A DNA stretch of 64,000 nucleotides from Polaromonas sp. C04 (lineage in GTDB: Bacteria; Pseudomonadota; Gammaproteobacteria; Burkholderiales; Burkholderiaceae_C): the NCBI RefSeq assembly GCF_002002705.1, contig NZ_MUNS01000037.1, positions 51,493 through 115,492 on the forward strand, read 5' to 3'. Positions 1 to 7,558 of this stretch are shown here, one piece after another. Made by a program: the position numbers and the translations under genes. Under the pieces are notes generated by a model, which had not been told where the DNA came from, searched no databases, and saw nothing but the letters and a program-made list of their open reading frames with translations. How positions within the stretch are numbered: position 1 is the stretch's first letter; every line of letters starts with the position of its first letter.

Positions 1-725
1 CCCTGCGCACTGTTCGGACTGTCGGCGTCGGGCGGGCCGAACATCGCCAGCACCGGCCACCACCAGCGGTTCACCGCGTCCTGCACCATGTCGCGCTGGG
101 CCGGCGTGCCCTTCATCTGCGCCAGCAGGCTCTCGTAGCCCTGGCGCTGGTGGAACGATTCCTCCTTGCAGACGCGGATCATGGCGCGCGCATACGGTCC
201 GTAGCTGCAGCGGCACAGCGGAATCTGGTTCATGATGGCAGCGCCATCGACCAGCCAGCCGATCACGCCCACATCGGCCCAGGTCAGGGTCGGGTAGTTG
301 AAGATCGAGCTGTACTTGGCGCGCCCGCTGTGCAGGCCGTCCAGCATCTGCTCGCGCGCGGTGCCCAGCGTCTCGGCCGCGCTGTACAGATACAGGCCGT
401 GGCCGCCTTCGTCCTGCACCTTGGCCAGCAGAATGGCCTTGCGCTTGAGCGAGGGCGCACGCGAAATCCAGTTGCCCTCGGGCTGCATGCCGATGATCTC
501 GGAGTGCGCGTGCTGGCTGATCTGGCGCACCAGCGTCTTGCGGTAGGCCTCGGGCATCCAGTCCTGCGGTTCGATTTTCTGGTCGGCGTCGATTTTTTCG
601 TCGAAGCGGGTTTGCAGCTGCGTTTGCCGCGCAAGCTCCGCGTCATTCAAGGGGCGGGTCACCGCCTTGAGCGCGGGTTTGCCGGAATGGTCCCCATCGG
701 GGACATCGAGCGACTGGGTGTACAT
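1..725 (-). CDS. paaA: 1,2-phenylacetyl-CoA epoxidase subunit PaaA (partial, 3' end outside window)
   Basis: Catalytic di-iron subunit of the PaaABCDE epoxidase, which converts phenylacetyl-CoA to its ring-1,2-epoxide in the cytoplasmic phenylacetate pathway. The first 241 codons are present. Visible are the conserved N-terminal region reading [20 protein letters not shown] and the helix containing [13 protein letters not shown], whose E and H belong to the ferritin-like iron-binding set, followed by a second [13 protein letters not shown] helix with another ExxH. The start at 725 has AGGAG about 8 nt upstream. The rest of the paa operon would lie to the left of the window. The promoter region holds a perfect 28-bp palindrome of TetR type (775-802), fitting PaaR control. 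Family assignment is strong because the di-iron motifs and the N-terminal block are characteristic of PaaA rather than BoxB. Confidence 0.93.
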   Translation of the reverse strand, partial: MYTQSLDVPDGDHSGKPALKAVTRPLNDAELARQTQLQTRFDEKIDADQKIEPQDWMPEAYRKTLVRQISQHAHSEIIGMQPEGNWISRAPSLKRKAILLAKVQDEGGHGLYLYSAAETLGTAREQMLDGLHSGRAKYSSIFNYPTLTWADVGVIGWLVDGAAIMNQIPLCRCSYGPYARAMIRVCKEESFHQRQGYESLLAQMKGTPAQRDMVQDAVNRWWWPVLAMFGPPDADSPNSAQ

Positions 726-774
726 ACGAAGGGCTCCTGTGCCGGCCAAAAAGGCGACTGGTGCCAGTATAGCG

Positions 775-802
775 AATTAACCGACCGATCGGTCGGTTAA
801 TT
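775..802. promoter_or_regulatory. 28-bp perfect palindrome, probable PaaR (TetR-family) operator
   Basis: A perfect 28-bp inverted repeat with core CCGACCGATCGGTCGG sits 50 bp upstream of paaA and 78 bp upstream of the divergent DUF2235 gene. On the minus strand a TATACT -10-like hexamer (771-766) follows directly, so a bound repressor would cover the -35 region of paaA. TetR-family PaaR proteins of Burkholderiales repress paa genes through an inverted repeat upstream of paaA; that this palindrome is the site is inference from position and symmetry. Confidence 0.75.
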
Positions 803-879
803 GTGCAAACCGCTGTCAGCCGAGCTTGTTGCGCGCCATGGATGGGCGTATGGTTGCTGGCGCGAGCAAGGAGGACGAC

Positions 880-2028
880 ATGGCCAAGACGATTGTGTTT
901 TGCGCGGATGGCACCTGGGAAGGCCCCGGCGATACCGATCAGACCCGTGACGGGGGCGATCCCAAACTCACCAACGTCTGCAAGCTGTTCGGCTGGCTGC
1001 AGGGGGCCATCGATGGCGACTGGGGCACCAGGGAAATGGAGCTTGTGCTGGGCCCGACGGGCGCGCCGACCCAGGTGGCCAAGTACATCCACGGCGTGGG
1101 CGACAGCCAGGTGTTCATCGACAGGATTGCGGGCGGCGCGTTCGGCGTCGGCGTCACGGCACGCATTGCGCGCGGCTATACGTACGTCTCGCGCAACTAC
1201 GTCGCGGGCGACCGCATCGTGATCATCGGCTTCAGCCGCGGCGCCTACACGGCCCGGGCGCTTACCGGGCTGATCGCGTCCGAGGGCTTGCTCCGGCCCG
1301 ACCTGGCCACCGAGCCGGCCAACAAGTACAACAACGCGGTTGCGGCATGGTTCCGCTACCGGCACGGCAGCGACTCCAGCCTGATCTGCCGGATGCTCGA
1401 CGGGCTGGACGAGTTCGTGAACATTCGCAGCTGCTTTGGATCGGCAAACCTCCCCGATGACGCCTTCGTTCCGGTGAACGCGATCACCGCCGTGGCCGTC
1501 TGGGACACCGTCGGGGCGCTGGGCATACCGCTGTACGACCTCAGCGGCAAGGCGCTGGACCTGTTCGGCTTTGCCGACACGCATCTGAGTTCGAAGGTCG
1601 GCCTCGGCCTGCATGCCGTGTCCGTCGATGAGCAGCGCAAGAGTTTCCAGCCCACGCTGTGGGACGATGCGCCCAACGTCACGCAGGCGCTGTTCGCGGG
1701 CGGCCATACCGATGTCGGCGGGGGCAACCCCGAGCACGCGTTGTCCGACGTGCCGCTGCTCTGGTTCGTGGATCGGCTGCAGCACCCGGATGTCGGCCTG
1801 CTGTTCCAGCGCAATCCCCGCACGCCGGTGAGCCCCGACCCCTGCGGTTGTGCCCACCGCGAATGGGCCAAACCGCCCTGGCCGGCGCTGGGACTGGCGC
1901 TGCGCTCATTTCGGGCCGGCATGATCGTGAACGACGCCGTGCGCCAGCGCATCGCGTGCGGCGCGGTACAGCCCGATCCGCCGCCGGCGCCCGCTGAAAA
2001 ATATGACCCCAGCAACCTGCCGCGTTGA
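880..2028 (+). CDS. DUF2235 domain protein, putative alpha/beta-hydrolase
   Basis: 382-aa protein of the DUF2235 family. It opens with KTIVFCADGTW, the typical first strand of this family, and has a nucleophile elbow GFSRG at residues 117-121 (putative Ser119), followed by AYTARAL. The family shares the alpha/beta-hydrolase fold with T6SS phospholipase effectors, but no T6SS gene, VgrG, PAAR or immunity gene is seen here, and there is no signal peptide, so an effector role is not supported. The start at 880 is chosen over the upstream in-frame ATG at 826 because AAGGAGG lies 6 nt before it. It is divergent from paaA and shares the TetR-type operator region, so co-regulation is possible. Substrate unknown. 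Confidence 0.85.
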   Translation: MAKTIVFCADGTWEGPGDTDQTRDGGDPKLTNVCKLFGWLQGAIDGDWGTREMELVLGPTGAPTQVAKYIHGVGDSQVFIDRIAGGAFGVGVTARIARGYTYVSRNYVAGDRIVIIGFSRGAYTARALTGLIASEGLLRPDLATEPANKYNNAVAAWFRYRHGSDSSLICRMLDGLDEFVNIRSCFGSANLPDDAFVPVNAITAVAVWDTVGALGIPLYDLSGKALDLFGFADTHLSSKVGLGLHAVSVDEQRKSFQPTLWDDAPNVTQALFAGGHTDVGGGNPEHALSDVPLLWFVDRLQHPDVGLLFQRNPRTPVSPDPCGCAHREWAKPPWPALGLALRSFRAGMIVNDAVRQRIACGAVQPDPPPAPAEKYDPSNLPR

Positions 2029-2064
2029 TGGCCGCGGCGTTTGGGCGATGACGCTCGCGCTGCG

Positions 2065-3060
2065 CTACCCGCCGGCCTCCAGCGTGTAGCCCTTGCCCTG
2101 GCCGCGCCCCAGCACCTGCAGCACCTGCGGCAGCGCGGCGGCCAGTGCGGCCTTCAGGGTGTGCGGCGGGTTGATCAGGAACATGCCGCTGGCGCGCAGA
2201 CCGGGGCGGTCGTCGAGCCCCTGCGCCAGGTCGGCGCCAATGGCCAGCGTGGCATGCAGCCAGGGCTTCTTGGCTTGGGTCGCGAGGGTCTTGAGGCGGC
2301 GCGGCAGGTCGTGCGCCTCGGGGCGCGGAATCACCGGGTACCAGACGGCGTAGGTGCCCGTCGAAAAGCGCTTCAGGCTGTCGAGTATGCAGGCGCTCAC
2401 TCTGGCGTAATCGGTCTTCAGCTCGTAACTCGGGTCGATCAGCACCAGCGCGCGGCGGTTCGGCGGCGGCAAAAATGCTTTCAGGCCCTCAAAACCGTCG
2501 AGCCGTGCCACCGCCACCTGGCGCCCGGCCTCCAGTTGCGCGATATTCGCCGCCAGGGTCTTGTTGTCGGTCGGGTGCAGCTCGAACAGCTTGAGCTTGT
2601 CGCGCGCCTCAACGCGCAGCAGGCGCTGGATCACAAACGGCGAGCCAGGGTAAATCTTGAGCTGCCCGCTCGGGTTGAAGCCCGCGATCAGGTCCAGGTA
2701 GGCTTCCAGCGCCGGGGCCATGCTGTCCGGGGCGCTGGCGGGCGCGCTGCCAGCGGCCTGTTTTACTACTGATTTTGTAGCTTTATGCGAAGATACAGTA
2801 AGGGCTGGAGGCACTTTTGATGCCGAATTCACACCGGCCTGCCGGATCTGCGCAAACAGCTTGAGCACGCCGTCCTTCGCCTCGCTGCTTTTGTCGGCGT
2901 AGTCACTGTCGAGCCGGTACAGCCCGGCGCCGGCGTGCGTGTCGATGACCGTCAGCCCCGCGTCCTTTTGTGTCAGGTGCTCCAGGGTTGCGATCAAGGT
3001 CATGTGCTTGAGGACGTCGGCGTGATTGCCGGCATGGAAGGCGTGGCGGTAACTGAACAT
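2065..3060 (-). CDS. rlmJ: 23S rRNA (adenine2030-N6)-methyltransferase RlmJ
   Basis: RlmJ (YhiR) methylates A2030 of 23S rRNA using SAM. It begins MFSYRHAFHAGNHADVLKH, the family N-terminal signature; the SAM-binding segment IDTHAGAGLYRL is at residues 39-50 and the catalytic motif IV reads DPSYE at about 209-213. At 331 aa it is about 50 residues longer than the E. coli enzyme (about 280). The extra residues cluster around 82-115 (KVPPALTVSSHKATKSVVKQ and an Ala/Pro/Ser stretch), exactly where a copy of the dispersed GCTA-hairpin repeat (2764-2805) lies in frame. It is divergent from the rplM promoter and single in its transcription unit as far as seen. Confidence 0.93.
   Translation of the reverse strand: MFSYRHAFHAGNHADVLKHMTLIATLEHLTQKDAGLTVIDTHAGAGLYRLDSDYADKSSEAKDGVLKLFAQIRQAGVNSASKVPPALTVSSHKATKSVVKQAAGSAPASAPDSMAPALEAYLDLIAGFNPSGQLKIYPGSPFVIQRLLRVEARDKLKLFELHPTDNKTLAANIAQLEAGRQVAVARLDGFEGLKAFLPPPNRRALVLIDPSYELKTDYARVSACILDSLKRFSTGTYAVWYPVIPRPEAHDLPRRLKTLATQAKKPWLHATLAIGADLAQGLDDRPGLRASGMFLINPPHTLKAALAAALPQVLQVLGRGQGKGYTLEAGG
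2764..2805 (-). repeat. GCTA-hairpin dispersed element, copy 1 (inside rlmJ)
   Basis: Read on the minus strand: an AGCCCTTACTG-like arm, a spacer, then AGCTAC-AAAATC-AGTAG. It is AT-richer than its surroundings and translated in frame within rlmJ (around LTVSSHKATKSVV), in a part of the protein that is extra relative to the family. Confidence 0.75.
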
Positions 3061-3115
3061 GCTGCGATGGTAACGCTGCCCCGCCGCGGCGCCTCAGCCC
3101 CCAAACCGGGCGCGG

Positions 3116-3145
3116 TTGCGCCAAGTCCTTGATTTTTCGTATAAT
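3116..3145 (+). promoter_or_regulatory. Probable sigma-70 promoter of rplM-rpsI
   Basis: TTGCGC (3116-3121) and a consensus TATAAT (3140-3145) separated by 18 bp, about 170 bp upstream of rplM. The 3146-3315 leader contains no convincing ORF; a long leader is common for this ribosomal operon. No transcription start is proven. Confidence 0.65.
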
Positions 3146-3315
3146 CTTTGGCTTCGCAGCGCTTTTGTGGCTCCGCGGCGAAGTGTCTCGGTATCGTCCT
3201 GGTCTTGCGTGATTGGGCCGTGTGCCGAGTGATCCCCACCTAAGAGATTCCCGTCAGAGGAACGCCGACCGTGGAAAAGAGCCCGCCAAACCCTCTTTTA
3301 CAGAAGAGAAAACTC

Positions 3316-3747
3316 ATGACCAAGACCTTCAGCGCCAAACCCGCTGACGTGGTGCACGAGTGGTTTGTGATTGACGCGACCGACAAGGTCCTCGGACGAG
3401 TAGCCAGCGAAGTTGCTCTCCGTTTGCGCGGCAAACACAAGGCCATTTACACGCCTCACGTCGATACCGGTGACTTCATCGTCATCATCAACGCAGCCCA
3501 GCTGCGCGTCACCGGCGCCAAGCCGATCGACAAAGTGTATTACAGCCACTCCGGCTACCCTGGTGGCATTTCCGCCATCAACTTCCGTGACATGCAAGCC
3601 AGGCATCCGGGGCGCGCTTTGGAAAAAGCCGTCAAGGGCATGCTGCCGAAAGGCCCGCTCGGCTACGCCATGATCAAGAAACTCAAGGTGTACGGTGGTG
3701 CAGAGCACCCGCATACAGCCCAACAGCCTAAAGTGCTGGAAATTTAA
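3316..3747 (+). CDS. rplM: 50S ribosomal protein L13
   Basis: 143 aa, matching the usual length (E. coli 142). Conserved features include [19 protein letters not shown] near the N-terminus, [29 protein letters not shown] and [11 protein letters not shown]. Early 50S assembly protein binding 23S rRNA. The start at 3316 gives the canonical length; an in-frame extension upstream lacks family similarity. rpsI follows 11 nt downstream, forming the universal rplM-rpsI operon that reads from the 3116-3145 promoter. Confidence 0.98.
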   Translation: MTKTFSAKPADVVHEWFVIDATDKVLGRVASEVALRLRGKHKAIYTPHVDTGDFIVIINAAQLRVTGAKPIDKVYYSHSGYPGGISAINFRDMQARHPGRALEKAVKGMLPKGPLGYAMIKKLKVYGGAEHPHTAQQPKVLEI

Positions 3748-3758
3748 GGAGCCTTGAG

Positions 3759-4151
3759 ATGATTGGTGAATGGAACAATGGCACCGGCCGTCGCAAATCG
3801 AGCGTCGCCCGTGTGTTTCTGAAAAAAGGCAGCGGCCAGATCGTGGTCAACGGCAAGGACATTCAAGCGTTCTTCGGCCGCCAGACCTCGATCATGATCG
3901 TCAAGCAGCCGCTGTTTTTGACGAATCATGTCGAAACCTTCGACATCATGGTCAATGTGCAGGGCGGCGGCGAGTCCGGCCAGGCCGGCGCCACGCGCCA
4001 CGGCATTACCCGCGCCCTGATCGATTACGACGCCACGCTCAAGCCCATGCTGAGCCAGGCCGGCTTCGTGACGCGTGATGCGCGCGAAGTGGAACGTAAA
4101 AAGGTCGGTTTGCACTCTGCCCGCCGTCGCAAGCAGTTCTCCAAACGGTAA
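3759..4151 (+). CDS. rpsI: 30S ribosomal protein S9
   Basis: 130 aa, the exact family length. It has [19 protein letters not shown] at the N-terminus, [19 protein letters not shown] in the middle and the invariant basic tail ending KQFSKR, whose last residues contact the P-site tRNA. A good Shine-Dalgarno (AAGGAG) precedes the ATG at 8-nt spacing. Second gene of the rplM-rpsI operon, followed by a strong intrinsic terminator. Confidence 0.98.
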   Translation: MIGEWNNGTGRRKSSVARVFLKKGSGQIVVNGKDIQAFFGRQTSIMIVKQPLFLTNHVETFDIMVNVQGGGESGQAGATRHGITRALIDYDATLKPMLSQAGFVTRDAREVERKKVGLHSARRRKQFSKR

Positions 4152-4275
4152 TCTTTGCTACTGCGGACCTGCATGGCCGCGTTGCAAATCCTCGCAAGGC
4201 TCCAGCCTTGCTCCGGTTTGCGCCTTGCCCTGCAGCTCCTCGCTACGCAAATCTCACCATTTGGTCAGCGCTTCT

Positions 4276-4312
4276 AAAACCGCCCGAGCTCGGCGCTCGG
4301 AGCGGTTTTTTT
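4276..4312 (+). terminator. Rho-independent terminator of rplM-rpsI
   Basis: AAAACCGC-CCGAGC ... GCTCGG-AGCGGTTTTTTT: a GC-rich stem continuing into an A/T-flanked base and ending in seven T, 125 bp after the rpsI stop. The rest of the 4152-4452 interval holds no gene that I can support. Confidence 0.88.
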
Positions 4313-4452
4313 CTTTTCGGGGCACGTGTTTTGCCCATGGTCCGCACGAACTGCAAAGCCTGCAAGGCGCCTGGCGGCAAATGGCCGCGGGGCGACGCTG
4401 GAAGGCGATTTGCGGTAGCATCTACCCAGTCCGTTAACGGAGGTACCCCCCT

Positions 4453-4818
4453 ATGAGCGCCGTCGCAGAAAATATCCAGACCCAGATGCCCGACCCCATC
4501 ATCTTCACCGACAGTGCGGCCGCGAAAGTGGCCGACCTGATCGCCGAAGAAGGCAATCCCGAGCTCAAGCTGCGCGTGTTCGTGCAGGGCGGCGGCTGCT
4601 CGGGCTTCCAGTATGGCTTCACCTTTGATGAAGTCACCAACGAAGACGACACCACCATGACCAAGAATGGGGTCTCGCTGCTGATCGACGCCATGAGCTA
4701 CCAGTACCTGGTCGGCGCCGAGATCGACTACAAGGAAGACCTGCAGGGCGCCCAGTTCGTCATCAAGAACCCGGGCGCTACCTCCACCTGCGGCTGCGGA
4801 TCGAGCTTCTCGGCTTGA
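4453..4818 (+). CDS. erpA: Iron-sulfur cluster insertion protein ErpA
   Basis: A-type Fe-S carrier that passes [4Fe-4S]/[2Fe-2S] clusters to apo-enzymes. 121 aa. The three conserved ligands are visible: Cys49 in GGGCSGF and Cys113/Cys115 in the C-terminal CGCG motif. GGAGGTA lies upstream of the ATG. The gene sits between rpsI and an MFS gene and ends in its own terminator (4839-4863), so it is probably monocistronic. An IscA paralogue is possible in principle, but the solitary context next to rpsI fits ErpA of betaproteobacteria. Confidence 0.95.
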   Translation: MSAVAENIQTQMPDPIIFTDSAAAKVADLIAEEGNPELKLRVFVQGGGCSGFQYGFTFDEVTNEDDTTMTKNGVSLLIDAMSYQYLVGAEIDYKEDLQGAQFVIKNPGATSTCGCGSSFSA

Positions 4819-4838
4819 GTCCCTCGCAGCCGTGATCA

Positions 4839-4863
4839 AGAAGTCGCCTGCCGGCGACTTTTT
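4839..4863 (+). terminator. Rho-independent terminator after erpA
   Basis: Perfect 7-bp stem GTCGCC-TGCC-GGCGAC followed by TTTTTT, 20 bp after the erpA stop codon. Confidence 0.88.
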
Positions 4864-4915
4864 TGTGGGTATCCATTCCCGGTTTTTTTGACATCCATCG
4901 TCCAGCGCTTTCCTC

Positions 4916-6331
4916 ATGAATAACGACAGCCCCCGCCCGATTCTCTTGTGGCTGGTGGCGATCGGGTTCTTCATGCAGACGCTGGACACCACCATCGTCA
5001 ACACCGCGCTGCCCGCGATGGCCAAGAGCCTGGGCGAGAGCCCGCTGCGCATGCAGTCGGTGATCGTGGCCTATTCGCTCACGATGGCGATGCTGATTCC
5101 CGCCTCGGGCTGGATTGCCGACCGCTTCGGGACGCGGCGCGTGTACTTCAGCGCCATCGTGCTGTTCGCCATTGGCTCGCTCCTGTGCGCCTTTTCGCAG
5201 AGCCTGCCGCAGCTGGTGGCCTCGCGCGTGGTGCAGGGCCTGGGCGGCGCCCTGCTGCTGCCGGTGGGGCGGCTGGCGGTGCTGCGCGCCTTTCCGCGCG
5301 AGAAATTCCTGGCGGCCATGAGCTTCGTCGCCATCCCCGGCATGATCGGCCCACTGCTGGGGCCCACGCTGGGTGGCTGGCTCGTGGTGGTGGCGTCCTG
5401 GCACTGGATTTTCCTGATCAACGTGCCGGTTGCCCTGGTCGGATGCATTGCCACCATGAAGCACATGCCCGTGGGGCGCGGCCACGGGGCGACGCGCTTC
5501 GATTTGAATGGCTATCTGCTGCTGGCCTTCGGCATGGTGGCCATTTCGCTCTCGCTCGACGGCCTGTCCGATCTCGGCCTGCGCCAGGCCACGGTGCTGG
5601 TGCTGCTGATCTTCGGGCTGGCCAGCCTGGTGGCGTACTGGCTGCGCGCCGCGCGCCAGCCCAACCCGCTGTTCTCGCCGCGCCTGTTCAGCATTCCCAC
5701 CGTGAGCATCGGCCTGCTGGGCAACCTGTTCGCGCGCATCGGCAGCAGTTGCATGCCGTTTCTGATTCCGCTGCTGCTGCAGGTCTGCCTGGCCTATTCG
5801 CCGTTGCAGGCGGGCCTGATGATGTTGCCCGTGGCGGCGGCGGGCATGTTCTCCAAGCAGCTGGCCACCCGGCTGGTGAGGCGGGCCGGCTACCGCATGG
5901 TGCTGGTGGTGAATACCGCGCTGGTCGGCGTTGCCATGGCCAGCTTTGCGCTGATGTCGCCCGAGCAGCCGCTGTGGCTGCGGATTGTGCAGCTGGCCTG
6001 TTTTGGCGCGGTCAACTCGCTGCAATTCACCGTCATGAACACCATCACGCTCAAGGATCTCGATGGCGGCCTGGCCAGCAGCGGCAACAGCCTGCTGTCG
6101 ATGGTGCAGATGCTCTCCATCAGCATGGGGGTAGCGGCGGCGAGTGCGGTGCTGGCCGCCTTTACCGACGTTTTTTCGTCGGCTGCAGGAGTCCTGCAAA
6201 CGCTCTATGCCTTCCACGCCACGTTTGCCACCATGGGCCTGATCACGATTGCTTCGGCCTGGATCTTCTGGCAACTGTCGCCAGATATCGAGCCCACGGC
6301 CGGCCCGCACGAAGCCGCCGAAGCCAGCTGA
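4916..6331 (+). CDS. mdtD: MFS transporter, DHA2 family, MdtD-like
   Basis: Inner-membrane drug/proton antiporter-type protein of 471 aa, the same length as E. coli MdtD (YegB). The similarity I recognise includes GFFMQTLDTTIVNTALPAMAKSLGESPL at the N-terminus, the motif C-like segment AMSFVAIPGMIGPLLGPTLGGWL, and LKDLDGGLASSGNSLLSMVQ near the end. About 14 hydrophobic helices are apparent. In enterobacteria mdtD lies in the mdtABCD operon; here an mdtABC-like operon is present 22 kb away on the same strand, so the set is split. Substrate not predictable from the sequence. Confidence 0.88.
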   Translation: MNNDSPRPILLWLVAIGFFMQTLDTTIVNTALPAMAKSLGESPLRMQSVIVAYSLTMAMLIPASGWIADRFGTRRVYFSAIVLFAIGSLLCAFSQSLPQLVASRVVQGLGGALLLPVGRLAVLRAFPREKFLAAMSFVAIPGMIGPLLGPTLGGWLVVVASWHWIFLINVPVALVGCIATMKHMPVGRGHGATRFDLNGYLLLAFGMVAISLSLDGLSDLGLRQATVLVLLIFGLASLVAYWLRAARQPNPLFSPRLFSIPTVSIGLLGNLFARIGSSCMPFLIPLLLQVCLAYSPLQAGLMMLPVAAAGMFSKQLATRLVRRAGYRMVLVVNTALVGVAMASFALMSPEQPLWLRIVQLACFGAVNSLQFTVMNTITLKDLDGGLASSGNSLLSMVQMLSISMGVAAASAVLAAFTDVFSSAAGVLQTLYAFHATFATMGLITIASAWIFWQLSPDIEPTAGPHEAAEAS

Positions 6332-6371
6332 GCCGCGCGGCGCGAACTGGCGGGTCGGCTTCGCAGGCCGC

Positions 6372-7505
6372 TCAAGCCGGGTAGATCGCGCCCAGCACGC
6401 GTTCGCCGCGCGCGCCGGTGACGCTGGCCAGGTTGCCCGCCTCGCGCCGCAAGGTCTTGCGCGCCAGCCAGGCAAAGGCCGCGGCCTCGACCTGCAGCGG
6501 CGGCAGGCCGCGCGCTTCGGAAGACATGACGGCCACCTGTGGCAAACCCGCCTGCAGGCGTTGCATCAGATGCGTGTTGAGGGCGCCGCCGCCGCAGACA
6601 ATCAGCGATTTGCTACTCTTTGCATAGCCGGTAACGCTTGCTACACAAGCGCTGGCGGTGAATTCCGTCAATGTTGCCTGGATCTCCTGCGGCGCCAGCG
6701 CGTTGAATGGCCGCAGCCGGGCAGTCAGCCAATCCGGGTTGAACAGGTCCCGCCCGGTGCTTTTGGGCGGGGCTTTGCCGAGGTAGGGCTCGCCCATCAG
6801 CGCTTGCAGCAGGGGCGCGCTCACCGTGCCGCTGGCCGCCCAGGCGCCGCCGGCATCAAACGGCCGACTGGTGTGCCGCTGGCACCAGTAGTCCATCAGC
6901 GCATTGCCGGGACCGCAGTCGAAGCCGAGAACGCTGGCGTCGGCCCCGAGCACGCTCAGGTTCGCGATGCCCCCAATGTTGAGCACGGCCACGGTCTCGC
7001 CGGCTTGGCCGAACACTTCGCGGTGGAACGCCGGCACCAGCGGCGCGCCCTGGCCGCCGGCCGCCAGGTCGCGGCTGCGAAAGTCGGCCACCACGTCGAC
7101 GCCGGTGAGCTCGGCCAGCAGCGCCGGGTTGTTGAGTTGCAGGGTGTAGCCCACGGCGGCAAGGCCCTGCTGCGCGTCGGCGCCGAACTCCTGCGGGCGA
7201 TGCCGCACCGTCTGGCCGTGCGCGCCAATGGCCTGCACGTCAGCGGCGTTGATGCCGGCGCCTGCCAGCAGGTCGGCCACCACCTGGGCATAGACCTGTG
7301 CCAGCGCATTCGCCGCGAGCGCGGCCCGGTGCAGCTCGTTGCCGCCGGGGGTGTTGAGCGCCAGCAGCTCTGCTCTTAAATGTGTAGCAAAAGGTGCAGA
7401 GCAGTGAAGGGCTACACGCGGTTTTGATTCGGAAAATTCGACGAGAACGCCATCCACCCCGTCCAGCGAGGTGCCCGACATCAGGCCGATGTAGCGCTCG
7501 GTCAT
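6372..7505 (-). CDS. anmK: Anhydro-N-acetylmuramic acid kinase
   Basis: AnmK opens and phosphorylates 1,6-anhydro-MurNAc to MurNAc-6-P in peptidoglycan recycling. 377 aa, normal length. It carries the family N-terminus MSGTSLDGVD (residues 9-18), GAHGQTVRH, the NNPALLAELTGVDVVADFRSRD block and the NIGGIANLSVL phosphate motif. Two copies of the GCTA-hairpin element lie in frame: one near the N-terminus (7371-7414, residues about 31-45) and one near the C-terminus (6611-6656, region ASVTGYAKSSKSL), both in loops between conserved motifs. It follows the M23 peptidase gene by 53 nt on the same strand, so murein cleavage and recycling genes are likely co-transcribed. Confidence 0.94.
   Translation of the reverse strand: MTERYIGLMSGTSLDGVDGVLVEFSESKPRVALHCSAPFATHLRAELLALNTPGGNELHRAALAANALAQVYAQVVADLLAGAGINAADVQAIGAHGQTVRHRPQEFGADAQQGLAAVGYTLQLNNPALLAELTGVDVVADFRSRDLAAGGQGAPLVPAFHREVFGQAGETVAVLNIGGIANLSVLGADASVLGFDCGPGNALMDYWCQRHTSRPFDAGGAWAASGTVSAPLLQALMGEPYLGKAPPKSTGRDLFNPDWLTARLRPFNALAPQEIQATLTEFTASACVASVTGYAKSSKSLIVCGGGALNTHLMQRLQAGLPQVAVMSSEARGLPPLQVEAAAFAWLARKTLRREAGNLASVTGARGERVLGAIYPA
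6611..6656 (-). repeat. GCTA-hairpin dispersed element, copy 2 (anmK, C-terminal part)
   Basis: Minus strand: AGCGCTTG arm, spacer, then GGCTAT-GCAAAG-AGTAGC. Translated in frame in anmK just before the conserved IVCGGG motif. Confidence 0.7.
7371..7414 (-). repeat. GCTA-hairpin dispersed element, copy 3 (anmK, N-terminal part)
   Basis: Minus strand: GTAGCCCTTCACTGCTCTGCACC, then GCTACAC; the second arm is degenerate. It encodes the segment around VALHCSAPFATHL in anmK. Confidence 0.65.
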
Positions 7506-7558
7506 GGTCGATGCTGCTGGATCGTTCAGGTGAGCTTGCGCGGTGGTGCGCCTGACTC

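Noticed and set aside
880..2028. DUF2235 gene as a type VI secretion phospholipase effector
   Set aside because: No vgrG, PAAR, adaptor or immunity gene in the neighbourhood; fold alone does not support it.
4778..6475. 565-codon open frame on the minus strand
   Set aside because: Shadow of the MdtD-like gene; no domain, and the real terminator of erpA lies inside it.
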